A DNA stretch of 64,000 bases, taken from the NCBI RefSeq assembly GCF_028010285.1, contig NZ_CP116304.1, positions 5,286,501 through 5,350,500 of the forward strand. The letters run 5' to 3'. Below are positions 1 to 7,936 of this stretch, piece by piece. Position numbers and translations under genes: made by a program. Position 1 is the first letter of the stretch; each line of letters opens with the position of its first letter. Under the pieces are notes generated by a model that was given only the letters and a program-made list of their open reading frames with translations, searched no databases and was not told where the DNA came from. Origin of the DNA: Pseudomonas sp. Q1-7 (lineage in GTDB: Bacteria > Pseudomonadota > Gammaproteobacteria > Pseudomonadales > Pseudomonadaceae).

Positions 1-869
1 AGCGCCTGCATGCTGGCCGCATAGTGGATGTACGGATCGTCGGCGATGTCGCCCTGGCGTTTCGGCCCCAGCCACTCGATCAGCTTGGGCGAGAAGTAGT
101 AGCCCTTGCCGTTTTCCTTGTGGCGGCGGAAGCCGATGACGTTGGCGTAATCGGTGTTGATGGTCAGCTCGCCGTTCTCGAACTTGGCCAGGCGCGAGAA
201 ATCGTACTTGGCGGCGTCACCGTAGGGCGCCATGCCCATGACCTTGAACTCGCCGTCGAGCATCTCGAAACCGAGGTACTCGGTGATGGCCCCGTAGAGA
301 CCGCCCAGGGAGTCCGGGTCGTAGAACTCCTTGATCTTGTGGATCTTGCCGTGCTCACCCCAGCCGAAGAAAGTGGTGGCGTACTCACCCTTGCCGTCGA
401 TACCGAGGATCGCGGTCTTCTCCTTGAAGCCGGAGCAGTGGTAGGCGCTGGAAGCGTGGGCCAGGTGGTGCTCCACCGGCTCGATCTTCACTTTCTTGGC
501 GTCGAAGCCCAGTTGTTCCAGGCACCACAGAATCTTCTTGCGGTAGCGCTTGTAGCGGCGGTTACCCATGAGGATGGCGTCCAGCGCGCGATCCGGGGCA
601 TACCAGTAACGCTTGGCGTAGTGCCAGCGGGCTTTGCCGAACAGGCTGATGGGGGCGAAGGGGATGGCCACCACGTCGACGTCGGAGGGTTTGATGCCAG
701 CCTGTTCCAGGCAGAACTTGGCCGACTCGTAGGGCATGCGATTCTTCGCGTGCTTGTCGCGCACGAAGCGCTCTTCTTCGGCGGCCGCGATCAGCTTGCC
801 GTCGATATAGAGCGCGGCGGAAGGATCATGGCTGAGGGCGCCGGAAAGGCCGAGAATCGTCAATGCCAC
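1..869 (-). CDS. LPS-core carbamoyltransferase (3' end outside window)
   Basis: Partial gene; about 289 codons are visible and the C-terminal half lies beyond the left edge. The product begins at a GTG codon (867-869) as (M)ALTILGLSGALSHDPSAA and continues with EEERFVRDKHAKNRMPYES and HHLAHASSAY, which fit the NodU/CmcH carbamoyltransferase family: an N-terminal ASKHA-type fold with the HxxxH metal-binding motif. In P. aeruginosa the equivalent gene next to the core kinases is thought to carbamoylate heptose II of the LPS inner core (sometimes called wapO; I am not certain of the symbol). It is the last visible gene of the LPS operon and starts 4 bases after the stop of the tandem kinase gene, so it is presumably co-transcribed. 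Family assignment is firm; the acceptor is inferred from context. Confidence 0.85.
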   Translation of the reverse strand, partial: MALTILGLSGALSHDPSAALYIDGKLIAAAEEERFVRDKHAKNRMPYESAKFCLEQAGIKPSDVDVVAIPFAPISLFGKARWHYAKRYWYAPDRALDAILMGNRRYKRYRKKILWCLEQLGFDAKKVKIEPVEHHLAHASSAYHCSGFKEKTAILGIDGKGEYATTFFGWGEHGKIHKIKEFYDPDSLGGLYGAITEYLGFEMLDGEFKVMGMAPYGDAAKYDFSRLAKFENGELTINTDYANVIGFRRHKENGKGYYFSPKLIEWLGPKRQGDIADDPYIHYAASMQA

Positions 870-873
870 GGGG

Positions 874-2331
874 TTAGCCTCTTTCAGGGCAGGTGCCCGG
901 CACCTGCGGTAATCGTTTATCCAGTAGCTGGTGCAACGCCGATTCGGCCGGCCAGTTCCTCAGGAAGCGGGCGCGATCGCGGGCATAGGCCCGGGCGAAA
1001 CCGCGATCGCTGCGATGCTGGCACACGGCATCGAGGTCGATCAGGGTCCAGCGGTCGTCCTGCCAGAACAGGTTGTAACCCTTGAAATCGCCATGGCTGA
1101 TGCGCTCGCGGATCAGCGCGGCGAACAGGCGGTCGAGGGCGTGCAGTTCGGCTTCGGGTGGAGCACCAGCCCCATCCGGATCGTCCAGATAGGGTCGAAA
1201 ACGGGCGATTATATCTTGCCCGGAGAGATATTCGGTAATCAGGTAGGCACGGCCACGCAGCCAGAGGAAACGCCGTTCGAGCACCGCCAGCGGCCGGGGC
1301 GTGGCGATGCCGAGGAAGTCCAGGCGGTTGCCCTCGCGCCAGCTGTGCCAGGCGCGGCTTGGCCGCCAGAAGCGCGTCAGCCAGTGCAACAGGCCCTTGA
1401 TGTTGTAGCGCTTGACCAGCAGTGTGCGCCCTTCGACCCGGACCTCGGCCACCGTGGCGGTGGCGCCCGCCTTCAGCGAACGTCCCTGTGCCAGGGCGGC
1501 GTCCGGGGCCCGCAACAGCGCGTCCAGGCCCGGTTCGGCCTCGCGACGCACCGCGCGCAGGCCGAATGCGCCCCGCCACACGCTGAACAGGCTGCAGTCG
1601 CGACCGATCTTCTTCATGTAGTCGCCGAGGCGCCAGCGCCGCACCCGGGCGATTTCCTTCTCCAGGGCCTCCAGCGGCAGGGCATGCTCGCCGTTGACCA
1701 GCAGGTAATGCACCAGCAGTTCTTCCAGGAAGGGGGCCAGTTCCGCCGGCAGTTGGGCGAAGAAGATGCCCAGGTTGGCCAGGACCTTGTCCCGCGCCAG
1801 CGGTGTACCCGGGGCCTCGGCGCGGATGCCGCCGCCATCGATCACATGCAGCGTGCCGCCATGGCGCAGCAGGTTGTCCAGATGCAGGTCTTCCTGGGCA
1901 AGACCGGCCAGGTGCAAGCGGGCGATGGCACCGAGGGCCTCGCCCAGTACCGCCTGCTGGCCATCGGACAAGGGCGCGTCGCGCTCCACCTGGCGCCAGG
2001 CATCCCAGAGGCTTTCCGCCGACTCCAGGTACTCGAACAGCAACCAGCCACCCTGCCCCGCCTGATACCCTTCGGCCAGCAGCGCGGGGGTGTCGATGCC
2101 TTGTCCGTGCAGGGCGCGCGTCCCCGCGAGCTCACGCTGGAAATGCCGTTCGGCCTTGCCGCCGACCAGGAGCTTGGCCAGCACCGGGCGCCCCTGCCAC
2201 TGCGCGACGCCCACATAGCGCTGGCCGGGCAACACCCGCAGCAGCGCCTGCAACTCCAGCCCCCCGGCCACATCCAGGTGCAAGGGAAGCGACGGGGTCC
2301 GCCCTGCACGAGCCAGTTCGGCCAGGGTCAT
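874..2331 (-). CDS. Tandem-domain lipopolysaccharide kinase-like protein
   Basis: A 485-residue protein with two kinase-like lobes in one chain. The first carries QEDLHLDN around residues 146-153 followed by HVIDGGG; the second carries SHGDFKGYN (Asp near 415) followed by TLIDLD. Both look like the catalytic loop and metal-binding Asp of Kdo/WaaP-type small-molecule kinases, so both halves could be active, unlike the neighbouring WapQ. It corresponds in position to PA5006 of P. aeruginosa, a cytoplasmic LPS-core kinase of unproven site specificity. Its start overlaps the wapQ stop by 4 bases, an arrangement typical of translational coupling. The phosphate acceptor is inferred to be an inner-core heptose. 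Confidence 0.85.
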   Translation of the reverse strand: MTLAELARAGRTPSLPLHLDVAGGLELQALLRVLPGQRYVGVAQWQGRPVLAKLLVGGKAERHFQRELAGTRALHGQGIDTPALLAEGYQAGQGGWLLFEYLESAESLWDAWRQVERDAPLSDGQQAVLGEALGAIARLHLAGLAQEDLHLDNLLRHGGTLHVIDGGGIRAEAPGTPLARDKVLANLGIFFAQLPAELAPFLEELLVHYLLVNGEHALPLEALEKEIARVRRWRLGDYMKKIGRDCSLFSVWRGAFGLRAVRREAEPGLDALLRAPDAALAQGRSLKAGATATVAEVRVEGRTLLVKRYNIKGLLHWLTRFWRPSRAWHSWREGNRLDFLGIATPRPLAVLERRFLWLRGRAYLITEYLSGQDIIARFRPYLDDPDGAGAPPEAELHALDRLFAALIRERISHGDFKGYNLFWQDDRWTLIDLDAVCQHRSDRGFARAYARDRARFLRNWPAESALHQLLDKRLPQVPGTCPERG

Positions 2332-3083
2332 CGATGGCCTTCCTTGTCACGACGGCGACGGGCGAGGCGCGCCAGCCAGTCATCCACTTCCGCCGAATTC
2401 TGCGGGCGCTCCAGATAGCCGGCCAGCAGCTCGCGCACCTCGGACACACCCCAGGCATCCGCCCGGCGCACCAGGGCCTCCAGGTCCTTGACCCGGTCAC
2501 GCCGGCCCAGCAGCAGCGGACGGGTTTTCTCCAGGTCGATCAGGCAGGCCTCGAAGCCGGTCTGGGTGTCCCGCAGGAAAACGTGCTTGGGATAGAAGCA
2601 GCCATGCACCTGCCCGGCGTGATGGAGGCGTCGCGCCAGACCGGCCACCGCCGCGAGGATCGCCGAGCGCTGTTCGGCGGCCATCCCGCGCCAGAGGTCC
2701 AGCCAGCCGGCCAGTTCGCGCCAGCCATCCAGGGCACGGGACACCAGGATGGCGCGGTGTTCGCCGTCGACCTGGCGGGCGCCGAAGAAGGCTGCCTGCA
2801 GGGCGGGCACGCCCAGCGCCTGGTAGCGTCGGATATTGCGGAATTCGCGGGCGAAGGTCGGCTCGCCAAACGGTCGCAGTACGCTGCGACTGAGGAAGTT
2901 GCTCTGCCGCTTGAGGTAGTAGGCGGCATCGCCCAGATCCAGGCGGAACACACTGCTCCAGCCACCACGATTGGTGTTGGGCTCGTCCACCGCCGCCAGG
3001 CGCAATGTCCACAGCGCGTCGAAGCTGTCCAGTCCGTGGCGGGCGAGGATGTCGCGATCCGCCGGGGCAATGAAATCGCTCAT
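2328..3083 (-). CDS. wapQ: LPS inner-core kinase-like protein WapQ
   Basis: A 251-residue protein kinase-like fold protein in the waa operon, matching WapQ by length and place between wapP and the tandem kinase. The N-lobe shows YYLKRQSNF (candidate ATP-binding Lys) and the C-lobe has CLIDLEKTRP as the metal-binding Asp region. The expected catalytic-loop HxD is replaced by HGCFYPKH (residues 160-167), so the usual catalytic Asp is not present there. WapQ is described as an LPS-core kinase from homology; the sequence leaves open whether it is catalytic or an accessory pseudokinase. It overlaps both neighbours by 4 bases, so it is co-translated with wapP. Confidence 0.85.
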   Translation of the reverse strand: MSDFIAPADRDILARHGLDSFDALWTLRLAAVDEPNTNRGGWSSVFRLDLGDAAYYLKRQSNFLSRSVLRPFGEPTFAREFRNIRRYQALGVPALQAAFFGARQVDGEHRAILVSRALDGWRELAGWLDLWRGMAAEQRSAILAAVAGLARRLHHAGQVHGCFYPKHVFLRDTQTGFEACLIDLEKTRPLLLGRRDRVKDLEALVRRADAWGVSEVRELLAGYLERPQNSAEVDDWLARLARRRRDKEGHR

Positions 3084-3817
3084 TCGCGTCCCTCGAAGAA
3101 CTTGAGGATCTGCCGCACCTGGCGCTTGTCGCTGCCGCGCAGGCGCGCACTATCCCGATAGTGCAGATAGAAGCGCAGGCGCTGGCTGCGGCTGAGATGG
3201 TACTTGGCCACCTTGTCCAGGCAAGCCAGGTCCTTGACGATCCGGTAATGCAGGAACGGCCCCCACCAGAAGGTGCCGGTCGGGCAATCGATCAGGAACA
3301 GGTTGCCCGCCTCGTCCACCAGCAAATTGCGCCATTTCAGGTCGTTATGGGCAAAACCGTGGCGGTGCATGCAGCGGGTGGCCCGCGCCAGCTGCCGACT
3401 GACCCGATCGACCCAGCGCGGATCGTCCAGGCGCGGGTCGCCCTGCCGGGCCAACTCCGCCAGGTCGACCGTACCCGCCAGCTCACGGGTGATCAGTGCG
3501 CCACGCTGGAAGGCGCCGGCACGACGCTCTTGCCCCCAGCCCACCACCGGTGCAGTGGGAATCCCCCACTTGGCGAAGTGGCGCAAGTTCTGCCACTCGG
3601 CCTTGACCCGCGGCCGGCCGAACCAGCGGCGCAGGCCCTTGCCCGCCCCCCAGTAGCGTTTGACGTAGTAGCGCACCCCGCGCTGCTCCACGCGCAGCAC
3701 TTCGGACAGCGGGTCACCGGTAATCCAGTCGCCTTCCAGGGCAAACACCCTGTCGAGGTCGCCGAAGCACTCGGCGGTTTCGGCATCCAGCCCCTCGGCC
3801 AGTTTCCATTGGCTCAC
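3080..3817 (-). CDS. wapP: LPS inner-core heptose kinase WapP
   Basis: A 245-residue RIO/WaaP-like kinase. The catalytic loop reads HNDLKWRN (residues 157-164, Asp159 as the likely base) and the metal-binding Asp lies in LFLIDCPTG. YYVKRYWG near residue 51 is a candidate ATP-anchoring lysine. WapP phosphorylates heptose residues of the inner core in the cytoplasm before export by MsbA; these phosphates stabilise the outer membrane and contribute to intrinsic drug resistance. Start overlaps the waaP stop and end overlaps the wapQ start, each by 4 bases, consistent with a single coupled operon. Confidence 0.9.
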   Translation of the reverse strand: MSQWKLAEGLDAETAECFGDLDRVFALEGDWITGDPLSEVLRVEQRGVRYYVKRYWGAGKGLRRWFGRPRVKAEWQNLRHFAKWGIPTAPVVGWGQERRAGAFQRGALITRELAGTVDLAELARQGDPRLDDPRWVDRVSRQLARATRCMHRHGFAHNDLKWRNLLVDEAGNLFLIDCPTGTFWWGPFLHYRIVKDLACLDKVAKYHLSRSQRLRFYLHYRDSARLRGSDKRQVRQILKFFEGRE

Positions 3818-4629
3818 GCCTCTCCTCCCTCGGCGTACTTGCGCTCGTAGCGCGAGAGCAGCCGCGCGGCCTTCTGTTCCAGCCAGGCCAGCAGGCCGAT
3901 CTCATCCCGCAGGACCTGGCGCAACGGCTGGCGGAAATAGGCCTTGAGGAAGCGCAGTTTGTCGCGCCGGGTCAGGCCGATGTTCAGCGCCGAGAAGTAC
4001 AGCCCCGCCAGATCCTTGTCGCGCCAGCGCTGCGGCGTGCGCTCACGGGTCTGCGCCCGGTGCAGGTCGATCAGCGACAATGCGAAGTCATCGGCGGTCA
4101 CCGGCCGCGCGGTGTGCAGCAGGAAGTGGCAGATGTAACAGTCGCGGTGATTGACCCCGGCCCGGTGCATGGTGCCGGTCATCCGCGCCACTTCTTCGAT
4201 CAGCGCCCATTTCAGGCGCACCGGCGGCGGATTGTGCGGCCAGTCGACGCAGAAGTCTTCGAGGCTGATGGTGGGCGCCAGCTCCTCGGTAACGATGAAG
4301 GAATGCTGGCGCGCGGGGTTGCTGCCGCGCTCGCCGAAGGCGACCGCGGTCATGGTCGGCACCCCAGCCTCGTGCAGACGCTGGATGGCGATCCACTCCT
4401 GACCGGCGCCGAGCACCGGCGCCTTGGCCGTGAGCAGGTTCTTGACGATCTCCCCCCAGCCAATACCCCGGTGGATCTTGACGAAGTAGCCCCGGCCTTC
4501 CACTTCCGTGCGCAGGGTGCGGCGACCTTCCAGTTCGCGATAGACCAGGCCCTGCAGCGCCTCCACCTCGGCGAAGGCGTCACGCCCGGCCCAGAGGCGC
4601 TCGAAGGGTTCCCTCAGGACGAGTTTCAT
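3814..4629 (-). CDS. waaP: LPS heptose I kinase WaaP (RfaP)
   Basis: A 271-residue kinase matching WaaP, which phosphorylates O-4 of heptose I of the inner core. The protein opens MKLVLREPFERLWAGRDAF, has the ATP-binding lysine in YFVKIHRG (about residue 51), and the catalytic loop NHRDCYICHFLL with Asp163, the position known to be required in P. aeruginosa WaaP; LSLIDLHRAQ provides the second Asp. In P. aeruginosa waaP is essential because core phosphates are needed for LPS transport. The gene overlaps waaG by 4 bases upstream and wapP by 4 bases downstream. Confidence 0.95.
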   Translation of the reverse strand: MKLVLREPFERLWAGRDAFAEVEALQGLVYRELEGRRTLRTEVEGRGYFVKIHRGIGWGEIVKNLLTAKAPVLGAGQEWIAIQRLHEAGVPTMTAVAFGERGSNPARQHSFIVTEELAPTISLEDFCVDWPHNPPPVRLKWALIEEVARMTGTMHRAGVNHRDCYICHFLLHTARPVTADDFALSLIDLHRAQTRERTPQRWRDKDLAGLYFSALNIGLTRRDKLRFLKAYFRQPLRQVLRDEIGLLAWLEQKAARLLSRYERKYAEGGEA

Positions 4630-5747
4630 GGGCGCTCCGCGAGAATCACGTCGGCCGCGTGCTGCGGCATGCTGTACAGGTCCGCCGAGTCGGCGAAGGT
4701 CAGGCCGCTGGTGCTCCAGCGGGCGCGGCCGGCCGGGTCGGCGAGCATGTCGGCGAGCATGCGGTTGAGCTGTTCCTGGTCGAAGGGGCTCGGCACCACG
4801 CGACCACTGTCGGCCTCGGCGATGTAGTGGGCGTAGCCGCAGACGTCGGTGACCAGCACCGGCAGGCCCGCCACCAGCGCCTCCAGCAGGACGGTGCCGG
4901 TGTTCTCGTTGTAGGCCGGATGGATCAACAGGTCGGCACCCAGCAGAAAACGCGGGATATCGCTGCGCCCCTTGAGGATGTCCACCCGGTCGGAAATACC
5001 CAGGGCCTTCATCTGTAACAAAAAGGGCTTGGGATCGTCCTGGCCGATGACGATCAGGCGGGTACGCTTCTTCAATTCGCGGGGCAGCGCGGCCACGGCC
5101 TTGAGGCTGCGGTCCAGGCCCTTGGTCTTGAAGCCGGAGCCGATCTGCACCAGCAGCAGGTCGTCATCGGCCAGTTGGAACTCGCGACGAAACTCGGCTC
5201 GGACTTCAGCGGCGTTGGCCGGCGCGCGACGGTCGGCGGCGATGCCCGGCGGCAGCAGGTGGAAGCGCGCGGCCGGGGTCGCGTAGTGCTTGACGAACAG
5301 CGGCTGCTGCACCTCGGAGATCATCAGCACGTCGGTCTTCGACTCGGGGGCGAACACCGCCCGCTCGTAGTCGGAGAAATGCTTGTAGCGGCCCCAGCGG
5401 CGGTAGAGGCCATTGCGCAGGGTCTGCGCCTTGTCCTCGAAACAGGGGTCGGCGGCGTAGTAGACGTCAAGGCCGGGCATCTTGTTGAAGCCGATCACCC
5501 GGTCCACCGGACGGCGCGTCAGGTCGGCCTCGACCCAGGCGGTGAACTTCTCGTTGCGCTTGTGGTTGAACAGCGCCTTGACCGGCGCGATCAGGACTTC
5601 GAAACCATCCGGGATATCGCCTTCCCAGATCATGGTGTAGACGCGGATGGCATGCCCACGGCGCTGGCACTCCAGGGCGATGCGCATGAAGTCGCGCTGC
5701 AGGCCACCGAAGGGGAAGTACTTGTAGAGCACGAATGCCAGTTGCAT
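4626..5747 (-). CDS. waaG: LPS core glucosyltransferase I WaaG
   Basis: A 373-residue GT4 family glycosyltransferase with a GT-B fold that transfers the first hexose (glucose type in E. coli; galactosamine in the P. aeruginosa core is the first outer-core sugar) to heptose II. The start used gives MQLAFVLYKYFPFGGLQRDF, the canonical WaaG N-terminus with its glycine-rich FGGLQRD loop; the reading frame is open 25 codons further upstream but that extension lies inside waaC. The C-terminal domain has the nucleotide-sugar region HPAYNENTGTVLLEALVAG with the GT4 EX7E motif. The ATG shares one base with the waaC stop (TGATG), giving tight coupling. Confidence 0.93.
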   Translation of the reverse strand: MQLAFVLYKYFPFGGLQRDFMRIALECQRRGHAIRVYTMIWEGDIPDGFEVLIAPVKALFNHKRNEKFTAWVEADLTRRPVDRVIGFNKMPGLDVYYAADPCFEDKAQTLRNGLYRRWGRYKHFSDYERAVFAPESKTDVLMISEVQQPLFVKHYATPAARFHLLPPGIAADRRAPANAAEVRAEFRREFQLADDDLLLVQIGSGFKTKGLDRSLKAVAALPRELKKRTRLIVIGQDDPKPFLLQMKALGISDRVDILKGRSDIPRFLLGADLLIHPAYNENTGTVLLEALVAGLPVLVTDVCGYAHYIAEADSGRVVPSPFDQEQLNRMLADMLADPAGRARWSTSGLTFADSADLYSMPQHAADVILAERP

Positions 5748-6808
5748 CAGTGGATATCCTCGGTCAGCAGCAGGGCTTCCAGTTGGGTCGCCACCCGCTG
5801 CGGATTCAGCCGGGTGAAACATAGCGGCTGTTCACGATCCAGGTCGAACAGGCGGCGATCCTCCGCCGTCGGCTTGTAGGCGCAGGTCTTCTTCAGGCAG
5901 GGCGCGCAGGGGAAGTCGCTGCCCAGGTGAATCTGCGAGCGCCCGTAGGCGCCGGTAAAGCCCGGATTGGTCGGACCGTAGAGCGACAGGGTGGGCACAT
6001 CCAGCGCAGCGGCCAGGTGGCCGAGGCCAGTATCCACCGCCACGCAGGCGCGGGCGCCGGCCACCACCTTGGCCATCCCCGCCAGAGACAGCCTGGGAAG
6101 TACCGCGGCCTTGTCCAGGCCTTCGGCGATACGCTCGGCCCGCGCTTTCTCGCTCGCGTTTCCCCAGGGCAGGCGCACGTTCCAGCCATGCTCGCAGGCG
6201 CGCTCGGCGAGTTCGCGCCAGTACCTTTCCGGCCAGTGCTTGGTGTCCCAGGTGGTGCCATGCAGGAACAGCAGGTAGGGCGCGCCGCGTTCGGCACCGG
6301 CCAGCTGGGCACGATTCAGGCCATAGTGGCCAACGCCTTCGGGAACGCGATAGTCCAGGGCCTGGGCGAACAGTTGGCGCACGCGCTCCACGGCATGCTG
6401 CCCCCAGACGACCGGATAACGACGGTCGTAGAAGCGGCTGGCCAGCGGCTCGCGAGCCGAATCACGATCCAGGCCGACCACCGGCGCCTGGGTGTAACGG
6501 GTCAGCAGTGCGCTCTTCAGCAAGCCCTGGGCATCGATCACCAGGTCGTAGCGCGCTTCCCGCAGGCGGCGCTTGAAACGGCGCCACTCGCCGCTGCGGA
6601 GGGTCTGCCAGAGGTTCTTGCGCCAGCGGCGGATAGCCACCGGGATGACCTGCGCCACCGCCGGATGCCAGGCCGGAATCTCGGCGAAGCCTTCCTCCAC
6701 CACCCAGTCGAACTGGATACCGGGAATCGCCCGCGCGGCATCGGTCAGCGCCGGCAGGGTGTGGATGACATCGCCAAGGGAAGAGGTCTTGATCAGCAGT
6801 ACCCGCAC
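5747..6808 (-). CDS. waaC: LPS heptosyltransferase I WaaC
   Basis: A 353-residue GT9 heptosyltransferase that adds the first L-glycero-D-manno-heptose to Kdo2-lipid A in the cytoplasm. It starts at GTG (6806-6808) as MRVLLIKTSSLGDVIHTLPAL, the signature heptosyltransferase N-terminus with the catalytic Asp in LGDVIH. The C-terminal ADP-heptose site appears as AVDTGLGHLAAAL and LYGPTNPGFTGAYG. It abuts the waaF stop with no spacer, so translation probably depends on termination of waaF. Length matches the family. Confidence 0.95.
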   Translation of the reverse strand: MRVLLIKTSSLGDVIHTLPALTDAARAIPGIQFDWVVEEGFAEIPAWHPAVAQVIPVAIRRWRKNLWQTLRSGEWRRFKRRLREARYDLVIDAQGLLKSALLTRYTQAPVVGLDRDSAREPLASRFYDRRYPVVWGQHAVERVRQLFAQALDYRVPEGVGHYGLNRAQLAGAERGAPYLLFLHGTTWDTKHWPERYWRELAERACEHGWNVRLPWGNASEKARAERIAEGLDKAAVLPRLSLAGMAKVVAGARACVAVDTGLGHLAAALDVPTLSLYGPTNPGFTGAYGRSQIHLGSDFPCAPCLKKTCAYKPTAEDRRLFDLDREQPLCFTRLNPQRVATQLEALLLTEDIH

Positions 6809-7852
6809 TCAGTGATTCTCCACCAGTTCCAGCGGGTCCGGCACCAGGCGGTCCAGGGCCTCGATCACCGGGCGCGGCTTGAGCTCGCGCAGGCAGTTGT
6901 AGTGGCCGAAGCGGCAGGTGCGTTCGAAGCAGGGGCTGCATTCCAGGCCCAGGCGAACGATTTCCACCTGCTCGGCCAGGGGTGGGGTGAATTGCGGCGA
7001 GGTGGAGCCATAGACTGCCACCAGCGGGCGGGCCAGGGCCGCCGCCACGTGCATCAGGCCGGAGTCGTTGGAAACCACGGCGCTGGCGCAGGACAGCAGG
7101 TCGATGGCTTCAGCCAGGCTGGTTTCGCCGGCGAGATTGACGATTTCCTCGCGCAGGCCGGGAATCAGCCGCATGCGGATGTCCTCGCCGCCGGGATGGT
7201 CATTCTTCGAGCCGAACAGCCAGACCTGCCAGCCCGCGCGGATCTTGATCTCCGCGACCTTGGCGTAATGCTCGGCGGGCCAACGCTTGGCCTCGCCGAA
7301 CTCGGCGCCCGGACAAAGTGCCAGGACGGGCCGGTCCAGCCCCAGGCCGAACTTCGCCAGGGCCGCGTCGCGACTGGCCGGGTCGATCCGCAGCGCGGGG
7401 CGCGGATAGGGCTTGGGCAGCTCGGCGCCGGGCTCGAAGGCCAGCGCCATGAAACGCTCGATCATCAGCGGATAGCGCGCCTTGTCGAGGATGCGGATGT
7501 CGTTCAGCAAGCCGTAACGCATCTCGCCCTTCCAGCCGGTACGCGCGGGAATGTCGGCGAACCACGGCACCAGCGCCGACTTCAGCGAGTTGGGCAACAG
7601 GATGGCCTGGTCGTATCGCCCCACCAGGGACTTGCCGATCTTGCGCCGGGTGGCGATGTCCAGCACACCATGGCCGATGGGGAAACTCAGCGCCTGACGG
7701 ACTTCCGGCATGCGTTCGAGGATGGGCCGGCTCCACTCGGGAGCCAGGACGTCGATCTCGCAGTCGGGATGGCGGGCTTTCAGGCACTGGAACAGCGTCT
7801 GCGCCATCACCATGTCGCCGACCCAGGAGGGTCCTACGATCAGAATCTTCAT
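6809..7852 (-). CDS. waaF: LPS heptosyltransferase II WaaF
   Basis: A 347-residue GT9 enzyme that adds heptose II to heptose I. I start it at ATG 7852, giving MKILIVGPSWVGDMVMAQ; the frame extends 16 codons upstream but runs into an inverted repeat and lacks family similarity there. The C-terminal motif SNDSGLMHVAAAL and YGSTSPQFTPP is typical of WaaF, and the CSPCFERTCRFGHYNCL cysteine cluster is also found in WaaF proteins. First gene of the LPS-core operon as seen here; it is separated from ilvE by 84 bases that hold a REP-like inverted repeat. Confidence 0.95.
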   Translation of the reverse strand: MKILIVGPSWVGDMVMAQTLFQCLKARHPDCEIDVLAPEWSRPILERMPEVRQALSFPIGHGVLDIATRRKIGKSLVGRYDQAILLPNSLKSALVPWFADIPARTGWKGEMRYGLLNDIRILDKARYPLMIERFMALAFEPGAELPKPYPRPALRIDPASRDAALAKFGLGLDRPVLALCPGAEFGEAKRWPAEHYAKVAEIKIRAGWQVWLFGSKNDHPGGEDIRMRLIPGLREEIVNLAGETSLAEAIDLLSCASAVVSNDSGLMHVAAALARPLVAVYGSTSPQFTPPLAEQVEIVRLGLECSPCFERTCRFGHYNCLRELKPRPVIEALDRLVPDPLELVENH

Positions 7853-7872
7853 AAGGGCAGCCTCAAGCGACA

Positions 7873-7915
7873 AGCCGCAAGCTGCAAGCGGTACCACCAC
7901 TTGCAGCTTGCGGCT
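7873..7915. repeat. REP-like perfect inverted repeat between ilvE and waaF
   Basis: Arms of 16 bases (7873-7888 and 7900-7915) are perfect reverse complements of each other around an 11-base loop; the arm contains GCAAGCTGCAAG. There is no U-tract on either strand, so it does not look like a simple intrinsic terminator. Similar GCTTGCAGCTTGCGGC palindromes are dispersed between genes in many Pseudomonas genomes. Only one copy occurs in this window. Confidence 0.75.
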
Positions 7916-7936
7916 CGCCGCGTACAGCTCAGTCGT

